The notes below the pieces were generated by a model, which was given only the letters and a program-made list of their open reading frames with translations, did no database searches and was not told the DNA's origin. Position numbers and translations under genes: made by a program. From NCBI GenBank assembly GCA_002436115.1, contig DIXV01000017.1:1-5643 (forward strand): 5,643 nt of DNA, in the 5' to 3' direction. Source of the stretch: Streptococcus sp. UBA6071 (GTDB lineage Bacteria; Bacillota; Bacilli; Lactobacillales; Streptococcaceae). Positions 5,402-5,643 of the stretch are shown piece after piece (position 1 is the first letter of the stretch; every line of letters starts with the position of its first letter).

Positions 5402-5643
5402 ATGACCAAACATGTATTTGAAATGACCTTTGCGGGTCTTCCCTTAATCGTAGAGACCGGCCAAGTTGCTCGTCAAGCAAATGGTGCCGTCGTCGTACGT
5501 TATGGAGATACTACGGTTTTAACCGCAGCCGTCATGTCCAAGAAAATGGCAAAGGGGGATTTTTTCCCTCTTCAAGTCAATTATGAAGAAAAAATGTATG
5601 CGGATGGAAAATTCCCCGGCGGTTGGATGAAGCGTGAGGGGCG
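5402..5643 (+). CDS. pnp: Polyribonucleotide nucleotidyltransferase (PNPase), N-terminal fragment
   Basis: Only the first 80 codons are inside the window; the gene runs off the end. PNPase is a cytosolic trimeric 3'-to-5' phosphorolytic exoribonuclease that releases nucleoside diphosphates and takes part in mRNA turnover. The visible part is the start of the first RNase PH domain: [25 protein letters not shown] (residues 16-40) and [21 protein letters not shown] (54-74) are family hallmarks. The segment GGWMKREG corresponds to the FFRR loop of E. coli PNPase, which grips RNA in the central channel; Trp replaces the first Phe. The start is supported by AAAGGAG (5386-5392) 9 nt before the ATG. 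It has its own promoter and a structured leader, separate from ahpCF. Confidence 0.96.
   Translation, partial: MTKHVFEMTFAGLPLIVETGQVARQANGAVVVRYGDTTVLTAAVMSKKMAKGDFFPLQVNYEEKMYADGKFPGGWMKREG

Overview
The window looks like chromosome of a low-GC, catalase-negative Gram-positive of the genus Streptococcus, plausibly the S. suis group. The supporting signs are the streptococcal form of AhpC, an AhpF of the Nox-1 type with a CPHC active site, a streptococcal-type PNPase N-terminus, strong AGGAGG-like ribosome sites and extended -10 promoters. The genus call rests on recalled protein resemblance, not on a database search; the species is a guess.

Layout. Bases 1-9 are a G run that looks like a contig-end artefact. 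A complete LysR-type regulator (LTTR) lies on the minus strand at 94-987. Its divergent control region (about 988-1190) holds an extended -10 promoter for the regulator, a triple CATAAG/CTTATG operator with T-N11-A geometry, and a plus-strand promoter placed as in LTTR-activated genes. That promoter now reads into wreckage: an unrecognised coding segment (1192-1563) with a stop at its third codon, fused in frame to the C-terminal part of a polar amino acid ABC-transporter permease (1564-2077). The permease is broken by two single-base frameshifts. The regulator therefore seems to have outlived its target operon.

From 2223 a new unit begins: an extended -10 promoter, a short leader whose GTCACC can pair with the ribosome site, a small acidic protein of unknown function (2321-2713) and an intrinsic terminator. 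Next is the peroxide-defence operon ahpC-ahpF (2957-5059), with a near-consensus promoter, a 9-nt intergenic gap and a perfect terminator hairpin. AhpC reduces hydroperoxides and AhpF recharges it with electrons from NADH, an important peroxide-removal route in a cell without catalase.

After an intergenic stretch of about 340 nt, the window ends inside pnp (PNPase), which starts at 5402. Its leader of about 100 nt carries an imperfect hairpin of 18 pairs. This resembles in principle the RNase III-processed leader hairpins through which PNPase controls its own mRNA in other bacteria.

No RNA genes, CRISPR arrays or intact mobile elements were seen. The most interesting points are the decayed LTTR target locus with its preserved operator, the possible ribosome-site-sequestering leader at 2268-2317, and the pnp leader hairpin.
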